This document shows, piece by piece, positions 45,102 to 52,424 of a stretch of 64,000 nt of DNA. The notes under the pieces are model-generated. The model did not search any database, was not told the origin of the DNA, and was given only the letters and a program-made list of their open reading frames with translations. Source of the stretch: Flexivirga endophytica. Lineage in GTDB: Bacteria > Actinomycetota > Actinomycetes > Actinomycetales > Dermatophilaceae. Each line of letters starts with the position of its first letter. Positions within the stretch are counted from its first letter, which is position 1. Both the position numbers and the translations under genes were made by a program. The stretch covers positions 682,001 through 746,000 of the forward strand of contig NZ_BMHI01000001.1 of assembly GCF_014640635.1 (NCBI RefSeq), given 5' to 3'.

Positions 45102-46933
45102 CCGCAAACGAAATGCCCGCCGCAATGAACGACGGGCACTCCCAAGGATTCTCCACTTCCAGCATAGCCGACCATGAGACTCAGGTGCTCGGGGCGATGC
45201 TCTCCACGCCGAAGTGCATTCCCTTTGTGCGCGCGATCATTAACGGCGAGGATTTCCACGACTGGCGCCATAGGGACGTGTTCAACGCGATCCTACGAAC
45301 GACCGATGCTGGTGTCACTCCCGATCCCGTAACGGTCGCCGACCATATCCCCGCAAAGGATCTCGCACGGGCCGGCGGGCAGGCATACCTCCACCAGCTC
45401 TACGGCGACGTTCTGACGGCATCCAATGCCGACTGGCACGCCGAGAAGTTGGCCGAGGCGGCCAAGGTCAGGCGAGAGCGGGCAATCGTCAATGAGATGA
45501 ACCGCTCCGGGGACGTAACCGGCCTACTTCCGCACCTGGTCGAGTCTGTGGCGGGCGACAGCACTCACAAAGTGGCGTCAATGGGCGAGCAGCATTCCGG
45601 CCAAGTCCGCATGGCCTACAAGCTTGCCGCGGCATACGCCGACCGCTTGCTATACGTCCACGGCATCGGCTGGCACTACTACGACGGGCAGCGGTGGGCA
45701 GAGGACGTCGGCGACGTGCGCGCGCGCCGCGCCGTCATGGACGTACTGAAACGGGCACTCACGGCATCACTCGGAGACAAGCAACTGCGCGCCGATGTTG
45801 CCAAGTGTGAATCGGCGGCAGGCGTCAAGGGTGTTCTGAGTATCGCGGAGGCGCTCGAGTTTGCCGCAACGGTCAATGACATTGATGCAGATCCTTGGAT
45901 GCTCAACTGTGCCAACGGGACGCTAGACCTCCGCACCCGCGAACTACTGCCGCACAACCCGCGCGACCGCATTACGAAGGCGGCACGGGGCGCGTATGAC
46001 CCTGGTGCGGACAAGGCGGAATGGATCAAGTTCCTGACGTCCGCACTGCCTGACGACGATGTGCGCGCCTACCTGCAACGCGTATTCGGGCAGGCAACAT
46101 ACGGGAGCGTGCGCGAGCACATGTTCCCGATCCTCACCGGCACGGGCGGAAACGGCAAGGGCACCTGTTATGAGGCTGTCCTGCACGCGTTCGGCGACTA
46201 CGCGACACCGATCAACCCGGACATGCTGATGCAGCGGGAGCGCGGCGGCGTCGGTGGTCCTGAGCTGATGACGTTGCTCGGGGTCAGATTGGCGATTGGC
46301 TCGGAGACGAACGAGGGCCGGCAACTGGACGAGGCCACGATGAAGTGGCTTACCGGTGGCGACTCGCTGACTGCTCGAAACTTGTACGAGTCGCCCGTGT
46401 CGTGGAATCCGACGCATCAACTGGTCTATGTCACCAACCATCTTCCGAAGGTCAAAGGGAATAGTCCTGCGGTGTGGCGGCGAATGCGCGTCGTGCCGTT
46501 CAACATCACGTTTGCCGATGACACCAAAGATGGTGACGTCGACCTGCCGGCGCGGCTCGAGTTGCAGGCTGATGGGATTCTGACGTGGGCGGTCGAGGGG
46601 TATTTCGATTACGTCGACAACGGCGGAATGCGTGAACCTGCCTCGGTGAAGGCCGCGACCCACGACTATCAGGCCGAATCGGATGACGTCGGAAGGTTCG
46701 TCGCCGAGGCGTGCGTCACAGGGAGCGTCTACAGCGCGAAAACTCGCACCCTGTTTGGCGCGTGGCAGAAGTGGGCGCAGGTGGCAGGGGATGCGAAGGC
46801 GATTGCAGAGCGCGCGTTCGGCAAAGAGCTTGACCGGCTCGGTTACGAATCGGGACCTAACTACGGTCCCCGGCTCGGAATTGCACCCAAACCCGAGGAC
46901 ACCACCGACTCGAGCGGTTCGGGCCGATGGTGA
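45098..46933 (+). CDS. phage-type replication helicase: DnaB-N domain fused to D5_N/SF3 helicase
   Basis: This 611-residue protein has a DnaB helicase N-terminal-like domain at residues about 15-120 (ADHETQVLGAMLSTPKCIPF, EDFHDWRHRDVFNAI). The D5_N region follows (about 160-310). The superfamily-3 helicase has Walker A GTGGNGKGT at 348-356, a Walker B-like LGVRLAIGSETNEG and sensor VTNHLP. No primase/Prim-Pol active site is visible, so host DnaG may be recruited through the DnaB-N part. It probably unwinds the element's origin. GTG 45098 overlaps the preceding stop. Confidence 0.88.
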   Translation: MTANEMPAAMNDGHSQGFSTSSIADHETQVLGAMLSTPKCIPFVRAIINGEDFHDWRHRDVFNAILRTTDAGVTPDPVTVADHIPAKDLARAGGQAYLHQLYGDVLTASNADWHAEKLAEAAKVRRERAIVNEMNRSGDVTGLLPHLVESVAGDSTHKVASMGEQHSGQVRMAYKLAAAYADRLLYVHGIGWHYYDGQRWAEDVGDVRARRAVMDVLKRALTASLGDKQLRADVAKCESAAGVKGVLSIAEALEFAATVNDIDADPWMLNCANGTLDLRTRELLPHNPRDRITKAARGAYDPGADKAEWIKFLTSALPDDDVRAYLQRVFGQATYGSVREHMFPILTGTGGNGKGTCYEAVLHAFGDYATPINPDMLMQRERGGVGGPELMTLLGVRLAIGSETNEGRQLDEATMKWLTGGDSLTARNLYESPVSWNPTHQLVYVTNHLPKVKGNSPAVWRRMRVVPFNITFADDTKDGDVDLPARLELQADGILTWAVEGYFDYVDNGGMREPASVKAATHDYQAESDDVGRFVAEACVTGSVYSAKTRTLFGAWQKWAQVAGDAKAIAERAFGKELDRLGYESGPNYGPRLGIAPKPEDTTDSSGSGRW

Positions 46934-47063
46934 CAAAACTGCAGGTCAGGGGCCTGCCGTGGGGATTCCGGGGATTCAATGACAACTTTTCTAAAACAGA
47001 TCCTCATGAGGAAGTTTGCATCGAATCCCCGCTTTCCCCAGATCGAGCCCTAGGGGAGTGGGT

Positions 47064-47234
47064 ATGACGACCACACCGTGTGACGAGTGCGGCGCACCGC
47101 TCCTGCCAACTCGCATCACGTACGGCACCTGCCGGCCATGCGAGATCCGAGCCGATCAAGGCGTCGGCACCTGGACACCGCCACCACCGAAACCTGAACC
47201 GAAACCGAAGCGACGGAGGAAACGCCGTGGATAA
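47064..47234 (+). CDS. 56-residue zinc-ribbon protein with basic tail
   Basis: PCDECGAPLLP and GTCRPCEIR give two CxxC pairs about 20 residues apart, a likely zinc ribbon. The C-terminal half is Pro-rich, then strongly basic (KPKRRRKRRG). RBS GGGGAG lies upstream of ATG 47064. It could bind DNA, RNA or RNA polymerase. It overlaps the next gene by 8 nt. Confidence 0.65.
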   Translation: MTTTPCDECGAPLLPTRITYGTCRPCEIRADQGVGTWTPPPPKPEPKPKRRRKRRG

Positions 47235-47334
47235 GCACCAGCTCGACGCACTTTGTGACCTCGAGGAAGACCTGCAGCAGCTGCATAACCGACTCGTCAG
47301 CATCGTTGCCGGACTCCAAGCCGATCCCGAATGA
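47227..47334 (+). CDS. 35-residue peptide in the satellite operon
   Basis: GTG 47227 encodes a short acidic amphipathic helix, MDKHQLDALCDLEEDLQQLH and onward to GLQADPE. Its start lies inside the zinc-ribbon gene and its stop overlaps the WhiB ATG (ATGA). The coupling on both sides is the main support. Function is unknown. Confidence 0.5.
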   Translation: MDKHQLDALCDLEEDLQQLHNRLVSIVAGLQADPE

Positions 47335-47591
47335 CAACCGCCGAGGACATGCACTTTGCCCTCCTGGCGCTCACCGATCGCAACGAGCGGCCACCGTGCG
47401 GTGACAAGGCAACCGCGCACCTCTGGACGTCTGACGAGGCCGCAGATCGCGACCTGGCCATTCCGTTGTGCGCCGGCTGCCCGATCGCCGAACTATGTGG
47501 CGAATACGCCGCCGAGGTTAAAGCAACGCACGGCGTATTCGGCGGAACTGACTTCAGCACCAACTCACCAACCAAGAGAAGGACAGCATGA
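47331..47591 (+). CDS. WhiB family iron-sulfur regulator (element-encoded)
   Basis: This 86-residue protein has four cysteines (Cys23, Cys47, Cys50 and Cys56) in the WhiB pattern C-n-CxxC-n-C for a [4Fe-4S] cluster, then HGVFGGTD in place of the usual G-V/I-W-G-G. The basic C-terminus is short (KRRTA). Phage-encoded WhiB proteins bind the host sigma factor and can block or redirect host WhiB function. Here it may control satellite genes or superinfection. It overlaps neighbours on both sides. Confidence 0.88.
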   Translation: MTTAEDMHFALLALTDRNERPPCGDKATAHLWTSDEAADRDLAIPLCAGCPIAELCGEYAAEVKATHGVFGGTDFSTNSPTKRRTA

Positions 47592-47926
47592 CCAACAATG
47601 ATATGACTACTCAAGCCCGGCACCGGCGAGATTGCGCCGACAAGTCAATCATCCAAGGGCCGATGGAGGGCAACCGCGGCGACACGATCATGGTCTGCGG
47701 CTGGTGCAATTGGGTAACCCTGGTCAACGACGACGGCACCGTGGCCGAACCCATCCCGAAAAAGGTTCCGCCGCCGATCGCCAGCGGCTACGTATGCCGC
47801 GAGCATACGGAACGGCGAGTCAGCCACACCGGCAAGGGCTGCCCCGACTGCACCCGCGAGCGGCAGAAGCGTGCACGACGCGACCACAGACGCGCTGCCG
47901 ACGAGTTCAAGGACACCGTCCAGTGA
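47588..47926 (+). CDS. 112-residue Cys-rich protein of the satellite
   Basis: Two or more zinc-binding pairs are visible: CGWCNW, CREHTERRVSHTGKGCPDC and an N-terminal HRRDCADKS. The C-terminus is basic (RERQKRARRDHRR). The protein resembles small zinc-finger proteins of actinophages with unknown role. It is coupled to the WhiB stop (ATGA) and to the next gene. Confidence 0.6.
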   Translation: MTNNDMTTQARHRRDCADKSIIQGPMEGNRGDTIMVCGWCNWVTLVNDDGTVAEPIPKKVPPPIASGYVCREHTERRVSHTGKGCPDCTRERQKRARRDHRRAADEFKDTVQ

Positions 47927-48126
47927 CCGCCACCGGATGCACCTGCCCGGACCTGCCTGACCTGATCGCCGCAGCGATGCACGGGGAGCAACCCGTCTGT
48001 GCCATCCACAACCCGCCGGCGGCGACCGAGCCGCACGGCAACCCGTCCGCACTCAATAACACCAACAGCCTCCGCAACCTGATCCTGGAAGCGGTTCACA
48101 CCCAAGGAGAAACCACCCATGAGTAA
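47923..48126 (+). CDS. 67-residue protein of the satellite operon
   Basis: GTG 47923 encodes MTATGCTCPDLPDLI, then QPVCAIHN and a polar tail. Cys6, Cys8 and Cys26 with His29 could bind zinc. It overlaps the preceding stop (GTGA) and the following ATG 48119 by 8 nt. Function is unknown. Confidence 0.5.
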   Translation: MTATGCTCPDLPDLIAAAMHGEQPVCAIHNPPAATEPHGNPSALNNTNSLRNLILEAVHTQGETTHE

Positions 48127-48949
48127 CCAGATCCAACTCGGCAACCTGCACACCCGCGCCGAGCAGATCACCGCCCACGGCGGCACCATTGACCCCGAGT
48201 TCATCCGCGTGCGTGAAGCATGGTCAGAGTTCACCCAGACCACGACCGCGCTCGTCGACGACCTGGCAGCAAGCCTGCTTGCCGGCAAGACGGTCAGCCC
48301 GGAAGCGTTCGGACTCGCCCAGGCCGAAGCCCTCGCCAACAACCAATCCCGAGCGACCGTGCTGCAGGGAGTCGCCGCGCGTCTGTACGGGCCACAGAAG
48401 GCCGCCTACGACAAGACCGCGAAGGCCAACTACGACACGGCAGCCAAGGCGTACAACGACGCAGCGAAGGCGTTCACCGCAGCCCTGGGCACCGTCGACC
48501 CCGACGCTGCACCCGAGACGCTGATGCACGCCGACGCGAAGGTGCGTGAGGCATGGGCAGCGGTCCCCGTACTGGCCGCCCAGCTCGACGCCGCCGCCGA
48601 GTTCGTCACCCTCACCGGCCACGACAATGGCGTGGCTGCCACCGACACGGCAACCCTTGGGCTGCTGCTCGACCGTGGCAACGTCGCACACCGTGCCGTC
48701 TGGGATGCCTGGGACGCCACCAGTCACGCTGGACGTGGCGGCAAGTGGCAAGCGCTGGTGCAACTCGGAGCGAAGCTGACCGCGCCGCGACTCGATCAGC
48801 ACCAGCCGATCCGCCGACCCAAGCCGCTCGAGAACCGCATGGTCCGCCGCGGTCCTGGCTACCTCCAAGGCGACTTCGATCCCGAGACAAACAAGTTCGT
48901 GGATCCGCAACTGGAACGACTCGCCAAGAGTCAGGCACTCGCAAGCTGA
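48119..48949 (+). CDS. 276-residue Ala-rich helical protein of the satellite
   Basis: Residues about 20-190 are helical and Ala-rich with Lys-Ala repeats (AAYDKTAKANYDTAAKAYN), suggestive of a coiled coil. The C-terminal part is basic with RRPKPLENRMVRRGPG. RBS AAGGAG precedes ATG 48119. I do not recognise the family. The last gene before the large non-coding tract might encode a scaffold-like or capsid-interference protein, but nothing in the sequence proves that. Confidence 0.6.
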   Translation: MSNQIQLGNLHTRAEQITAHGGTIDPEFIRVREAWSEFTQTTTALVDDLAASLLAGKTVSPEAFGLAQAEALANNQSRATVLQGVAARLYGPQKAAYDKTAKANYDTAAKAYNDAAKAFTAALGTVDPDAAPETLMHADAKVREAWAAVPVLAAQLDAAAEFVTLTGHDNGVAATDTATLGLLLDRGNVAHRAVWDAWDATSHAGRGGKWQALVQLGAKLTAPRLDQHQPIRRPKPLENRMVRRGPGYLQGDFDPETNKFVDPQLERLAKSQALAS

Positions 48950-49464
48950 CCTGATGCACACCGTGACGGCAAGGGCATCGGCACCGTGGCACACCTGCCG
49001 GGCGTCGGTGCCCTGCCGTCACCAGCACCACCGACAGCACGACGACACACACACGACGCGGCACACGCGCTGCACCGCGTCACGACAACAGCACACGCAG
49101 CAGCACACCGACACAACAACCGAGCAACACAAGCGGTCGACAGCAGACACACGCAACGATCGCAGCACGCAGTCAGCAGTCATCGACAGCAACGACAGCA
49201 GCACGACGACAACCGTGACAGATATATCACGGCGCGACTTGACCACAACAGCGGCAACGCTTCGACGTTTCCAATCGGAACCGGATGGGGTGGGGAGGGC
49301 CACCGGACGGCCCACCAGCCCGCCCGCTGGGGAGGGCCGTCGCAGGTGCGGCGATCCCTAGCACTCAAATCGTTCCGTATGGAAACATTGATCGTTGCAA
49401 CGCCAACACACCCACATATCACCAGACGGGTTGAAAGCGCCCATTGATTGAAGGACTTCGCACC
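48950..49464. other. 515-nt gene-free tract, strongly C+A-rich, in the satellite
   Basis: From about 48990 to 49260 the plus strand is dominated by C and A (ACACAC, CAGCAC, CGACA words) and is poor in T and G, so several frames are open by composition only. At its left end GTGACGGCAAGGGC (48963-48976) pairs with GCCCTGCCGTCAC (49010-49022) with one bulge. The translated frames look non-protein-like. It may hold an origin, a packaging site, or the leader of the terminase gene. Confidence 0.5.
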
Positions 49465-49839
49465 ATGAACGCACCAAAACGGACCCCGAACGGCCTCAAT
49501 AAGCGCGGTCGTGCCTATTGGAAGATCACGACGGAGGCTTACGAGCTGACGGATTCTGAGCAGGCGTTACTGCTGGAGGTCTGCCGTTGCTTGGACAACC
49601 TCGACCAGTTGGCCGCGGCGATCGAGACGCACGGCGCGATGGTTGCGGGCGCTGCTGGTCAGCCAGTGGTCAACCCGGCGTTGACGGAGGCTCGAGGTCA
49701 GCGGGCGATCCTGCACCGTCTGATCGCCGCCCTGGCGTTGCCGGACGTGGACGGGGATGCGGTGCCGACGGGTCACTCTCTGCGCGGTGCAGCGGCGAAC
49801 CAGGCCCGTTGGAAGGGCCACAAGCGGGTGGCCGGCTGA
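49465..49839 (+). CDS. terS: terminase small subunit-like protein (P27-type)
   Basis: This 124-residue protein has GRAYWKITTEAYELTDSEQALLLE, then RCLDNLDQLAAAIETHGAMV, QPVVNPALTEARGQRAILHRL and a basic C-terminus. This is the pattern of small terminase subunits in actinophages (YELTDSE, NPALTEAR). TerS recognises the packaging site. With no large subunit in the element, it could redirect a helper phage's packaging motor to satellite DNA. ATG 49465 has AAGGA upstream; TTG 49444 is unlikely. Confidence 0.75.
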   Translation: MNAPKRTPNGLNKRGRAYWKITTEAYELTDSEQALLLEVCRCLDNLDQLAAAIETHGAMVAGAAGQPVVNPALTEARGQRAILHRLIAALALPDVDGDAVPTGHSLRGAAANQARWKGHKRVAG

Positions 49840-50126
49840 TGGCGAAGGTCCGCAGGCCGGCGCCAACTGCGCCCGGTGCGATCCCACCGGAGTTGCTGGA
49901 CCAGCTGCACCCGATCTGGCGTGACGCTGACGCCCTGTTGGCGCACCCGGACTTCGCGCCGTACGTCGATCAGACGGTGATCTCCCGCCTGCAGATGACA
50001 CAGGGGGGTTACCGGCAATATCACCACGTTGCCGGCCGCTGGCTGGTCGCCAACGGCTTCGAGAACCCGAAGCACCCCGGTTTCGCCGACTGGCGCCGGT
50101 TCCGTGAGGTCGTGGGTCGGCGGTAG
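49839..50126 (+). CDS. 95-residue phage-type protein next to terS
   Basis: This small Trp- and His-containing protein includes PELLDQLHPIWRDADALLAHP, then DWRRFREVVGRR. It resembles short genes next to terminase genes in actinophages but I cannot name it. ATG 49839 shares its first base with the last base of the terS stop (TGATG), so the two are coupled and may act together. Confidence 0.55.
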   Translation: MAKVRRPAPTAPGAIPPELLDQLHPIWRDADALLAHPDFAPYVDQTVISRLQMTQGGYRQYHHVAGRWLVANGFENPKHPGFADWRRFREVVGRR

Positions 50127-50184
50127 GCCCTGCGAGTTTCCCGATTTGCGGACGGCACGCGCTGGCCAGGATCACACTTGGCAC

Positions 50185-50373
50185 ATGGCGAACGCATCGA
50201 GCAACAAGGATCTGAGCAACGAAACCGCAGAGACGCTGCTGACGTCGATACGCGACGCGGCGAAGGACGAGAACGTAGCCAGCACGTTGTTGACCTTGTC
50301 GCAGGCGTACGCAGCTGTGGCGGACGTAGCACCGAAGCGGGACAGCAGTGGCCGCGGGGGCGGCTTCGCCTGA
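50185..50373 (+). CDS. 62-residue protein of the satellite
   Basis: It starts MANASSNKDLSNETAETLL, a helical polar protein ending in DSSGRGGGFA. It is 58 nt downstream of the previous gene and is the last rightward gene of the element. Function is unknown. Confidence 0.5.
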   Translation: MANASSNKDLSNETAETLLTSIRDAAKDENVASTLLTLSQAYAAVADVAPKRDSSGRGGGFA

Positions 50374-50402
50374 GCGACCATCACGACACGGTGCGGGTGT
50401 GC

Positions 50403-50936
50403 TCACGATGAGGGTTGCAAGTGCGAGACGCGAACGGGCACGAGTTCTCGGACCCACACTTCGAACGCGCCGTCCATCCGGTGGTACTCGAAACCACAGT
50501 GAGCAAAGCACTTCCTACTGGCGTCGTTGCGCGGGTCGATGCGTGCCATGACGGCCATTTCGGTGCTGCGCCCCCCGGCCATGGTGCGCATCCAATCCAG
50601 TGACACCAATAGCGCTTCTTTGCCAATTCCCCGCCGCTGCACTCGCTTTGCAACCGCAATTGCACACACGCAGAATCCGCGTCGATCGGCTGCGAGCGAG
50701 AAGTTCGATACTGCGGCGATCCCTCGCCCGTCGCGGCCGATTAGCAACGCTTCGGTGTCGGGTTTCGCGACCTTCATCCTTTTGACGCTTGACTGAACCT
50801 CGAGCTCCCACGGTGTCGGGTGGTGCTTCATTTTTCGATGATGGTTGTAGGCGGCCTTGGCAGGTGCAGTGCAGACGAAGCTTGTCAGTTCCGGCTTGTC
50901 CTGCGCGGTCGCCTTAGCCCACGCGAGCCGAGGCAC
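50403..50936 (-). CDS. GNAT family acetyltransferase carried by the satellite
   Basis: This 177-residue protein has motif A VAKRVQRRGIGKEAL preceded by FCVCAIAVA, and a closing RKCFAHCGFEYHR. The substrate is unknown. It could be an antitoxin-linked or defence/modification enzyme, or cargo. It is the second gene of a two-gene leftward unit; its start lies inside the 65-residue gene. Position between terS and the tiny-gene block suggests an accessory gene. Confidence 0.8.
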   Translation of the reverse strand: MPRLAWAKATAQDKPELTSFVCTAPAKAAYNHHRKMKHHPTPWELEVQSSVKRMKVAKPDTEALLIGRDGRGIAAVSNFSLAADRRGFCVCAIAVAKRVQRRGIGKEALLVSLDWMRTMAGGRSTEMAVMARIDPRNDASRKCFAHCGFEYHRMDGAFEVWVRELVPVRVSHLQPSS

Positions 50937-51111
50937 GCTTGGCCGAGAGCCAGTCAGCCAGCAGTCGGCTATCCGTGGCGCTCATCGGTCGGCCACGGCC
51001 GCTGTCGTGCTTCTCAGCCAGCGTCCTGCGCTCGGTTTCGGTCAGACCGTCATTGCCACGCGTCCTCGCGGTACGGACGCGCTGCATTCGCTGAGAGAGT
51101 CGCGCAGCCAT
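50914..51111 (-). CDS. 65-residue basic helical protein upstream of the GNAT gene
   Basis: It reads MAARLSQRMQRVRTARTRGN, then LTETERRTLAEKH and SATDSRLLADWL. A leaderless promoter is visible: on the minus strand TACGAT ends 6 nt before ATG 51111. It overlaps the GNAT start by 23 nt. As a small basic protein coupled to a GNAT it recalls toxin-antitoxin pairs of the DUF1778-GNAT (TacT-like) kind, but the usual ribbon-helix-helix motif is not evident. Confidence 0.5.
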   Translation of the reverse strand: MAARLSQRMQRVRTARTRGNDGLTETERRTLAEKHDSGRGRPMSATDSRLLADWLSAKRASARVG

Positions 51112-51422
51112 GTGTCCATCGTAGCGAGGAACCATTGGGCAGGATGTATCGAATTGGATCATTTGCCGGACAGTGAGGAAGCCGGACCACCTGGCGGCGG
51201 GCGCACTGGTGGCGAACCCTCCCAATGCCGGACCACGTTGTTTCGCGCCCACGCACGACGTCTAGCCCGACCACGTTGTGTGGCCGAGCGGCATCGTCAA
51301 CTCACGGACTGCCCTGCAGTGCTGTCGGTGAGCGCCCGTCGCCGGTTCGGCGGGCTGGGTCCAATTACCGGGCTGCGATCGAGTTGGGCGGCTGAGCAGC
51401 TAGAGCAGCGCCGCGGGGCGTG
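51112..51422. other. 311-nt stretch without a supported gene
   Basis: Between the leftward pair and the tiny-gene block I see only open frames without protein character. The promoter of the 65-residue gene lies at its left end (minus-strand TACGAT at 51118-51123). Nothing else is evident. Confidence 0.4.
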
Positions 51423-51569
51423 TCAGTTGGCGATGACGTCAGCCGTGGCTATGTCGGCCGCGTTGTTGAACACGCCTGGGATGGTCGTTGGGGGTGCTTG
51501 CTGCTCGAGGTGCACGGCGGGCGCACAGAACGCCACACATGCCAGCGCCGCCGTGAGTAGTGCTGTCAT
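51423..51569 (-). CDS. 48-residue exported or lipid-anchored peptide
   Basis: MTALLTAALACVAFCAPAV is a signal-peptide-like start with two Cys, followed by HLEQQAPPTTIP and a polar tail. Its ATG overlaps the stop of the upstream 61-residue gene (ATGA), which is the main support. It is the last member of a five-gene chain of overlapping small genes. Confidence 0.5.
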   Translation of the reverse strand: MTALLTAALACVAFCAPAVHLEQQAPPTTIPGVFNNAADIATADVIAN

Positions 51570-51751
51570 GCCTCGGCCGCGTGTTCTGCGATCAACCCGA
51601 GTGCAGCTCGCGCGGCTGATTCACGATCGAGCGCGGGGTCGACGAGGACCACGCCCACGCCGTACACGAGCGAGACTTGATCGTCGAAGTCGGGAACGTA
51701 GATGATGCGGATTCCGAGCGCGCTTATGGCGTCGAAGGGGTCAGCAGCCAT
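51566..51751 (-). CDS. 61-residue protein, ImmA-like fragment
   Basis: The sequence DPFDAISALGIRIIYVPDFD, then LVLVDP-like GVGVVLVDPAL and RAALGLIAEHA recalls the start of ImmA/IrrE proteins (a short alpha/beta unit before the HExxH helix), but no HExxH is present. It overlaps both neighbours. Function is unknown; a link to repressor control is speculation. Confidence 0.5.
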   Translation of the reverse strand: MAADPFDAISALGIRIIYVPDFDDQVSLVYGVGVVLVDPALDRESAARAALGLIAEHAAEA

Positions 51752-51965
51752 GGTGAGCCGCCGCCCGGATGAGTCGCCGCACGGCCGCAGCGCACCGTTG
51801 ACACCCGTTGTCGGACGTGCCGATCGGGTCACCGTCGCCCGGTGCATCGATGTTCGGCTCGAGGTCGACCCAGCGACCGCATATGGCCTTGGCTTGCACC
51901 CCGAGGGCGTCACTCATGGCGAGATCCGCTGTGGTGAACGTGTGGACCCGCTGCGGCTTACTCAT
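51741..51965 (-). CDS. 74-residue small Cys protein
   Basis: It has a likely zinc site: AICGRWVDLEP, then DNGCQRCAAAVRR, with a final HHGC. Such short CxxC proteins are common in actinophages. It overlaps the 70-residue gene by 8 nt and the 61-residue gene by 11 nt. Confidence 0.55.
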   Translation of the reverse strand: MSKPQRVHTFTTADLAMSDALGVQAKAICGRWVDLEPNIDAPGDGDPIGTSDNGCQRCAAAVRRLIRAAAHHGC

Positions 51966-52170
51966 TGCGCAACGCCTCCGAGGTCACCCGGAGCAGCCTG
52001 TCGACGTCGGCGCTGAGTTCGTTGCTCAGGTCCGACAGTGAGCGCATGGCCCGCGTGTCGCGGCGGTCCGTTGCCTGTGCGATCGCACGAGACAGCAACC
52101 GTTGCCCGGCAAGCGCGTGGTCGAGCCGTTCGAAGGGGTCAACCGCGGGCCGCTTGCTCAGGTTGATCAT
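51958..52170 (-). CDS. 70-residue helical protein
   Basis: It reads MINLSKRPAVDPFERLDHAL and later SNELSADVDRLLRVTSEAL, fully helical and charged. Its ATG overlaps the stop of the 34-residue peptide gene and its end overlaps the following gene. Function is unknown. Confidence 0.5.
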   Translation of the reverse strand: MINLSKRPAVDPFERLDHALAGQRLLSRAIAQATDRRDTRAMRSLSDLSNELSADVDRLLRVTSEALRNE

Positions 52171-52271
52171 CGGAGGTCACCGGCCAGTGCGCATGCGGTC
52201 AGAACCGCGATCGTCAGGGCCAGCATTGCCAGCCCCTGCAGGTGGGGGAGTAGGTCTAGCATTGCGTCCAC
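52167..52271 (-). CDS. 34-residue single-membrane-segment peptide
   Basis: GTG 52271 encodes MDAMLDLLPHLQGLAMLALT followed by IAVLTACALAGDLR, one hydrophobic segment. It is the first gene of the leftward chain and is coupled to the next by ATGA. A hairpin at 52298-52328 lies in its leader. Confidence 0.45.
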   Translation of the reverse strand: MDAMLDLLPHLQGLAMLALTIAVLTACALAGDLR

Positions 52272-52297
52272 GTCAGAACCTCCACGTTCTGTCGTCA

Positions 52298-52328
52298 GAC
52301 CCCCGGCTGTTTCCGCAGCGCGGGGGTC
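52298..52328 (-). promoter_or_regulatory. hairpin in the leader of the leftward small-gene chain
   Basis: GACCCCCG (52298-52305) pairs with CGGGGGTC (52321-52328). It lies between attR and the first small gene. It may end transcripts entering from the flanking chromosome or act as an attenuator. Confidence 0.45.
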
Positions 52329-52424
52329 ATCCTCTAACCGAGGAAATTACGGCCCACAACGCTCGGAGTGACTACGCGCCAACGTTGGCGAGTGCGAGAA
52401 CTGCACAGCGCTGGCCGGTCCGGA

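Noticed and set aside
48954-49361. 135-codon ORF rich in Thr, His, Gln and Arg
   Set aside because: Several frames are open together because the strand is poor in T. The protein looks like translated composition bias.
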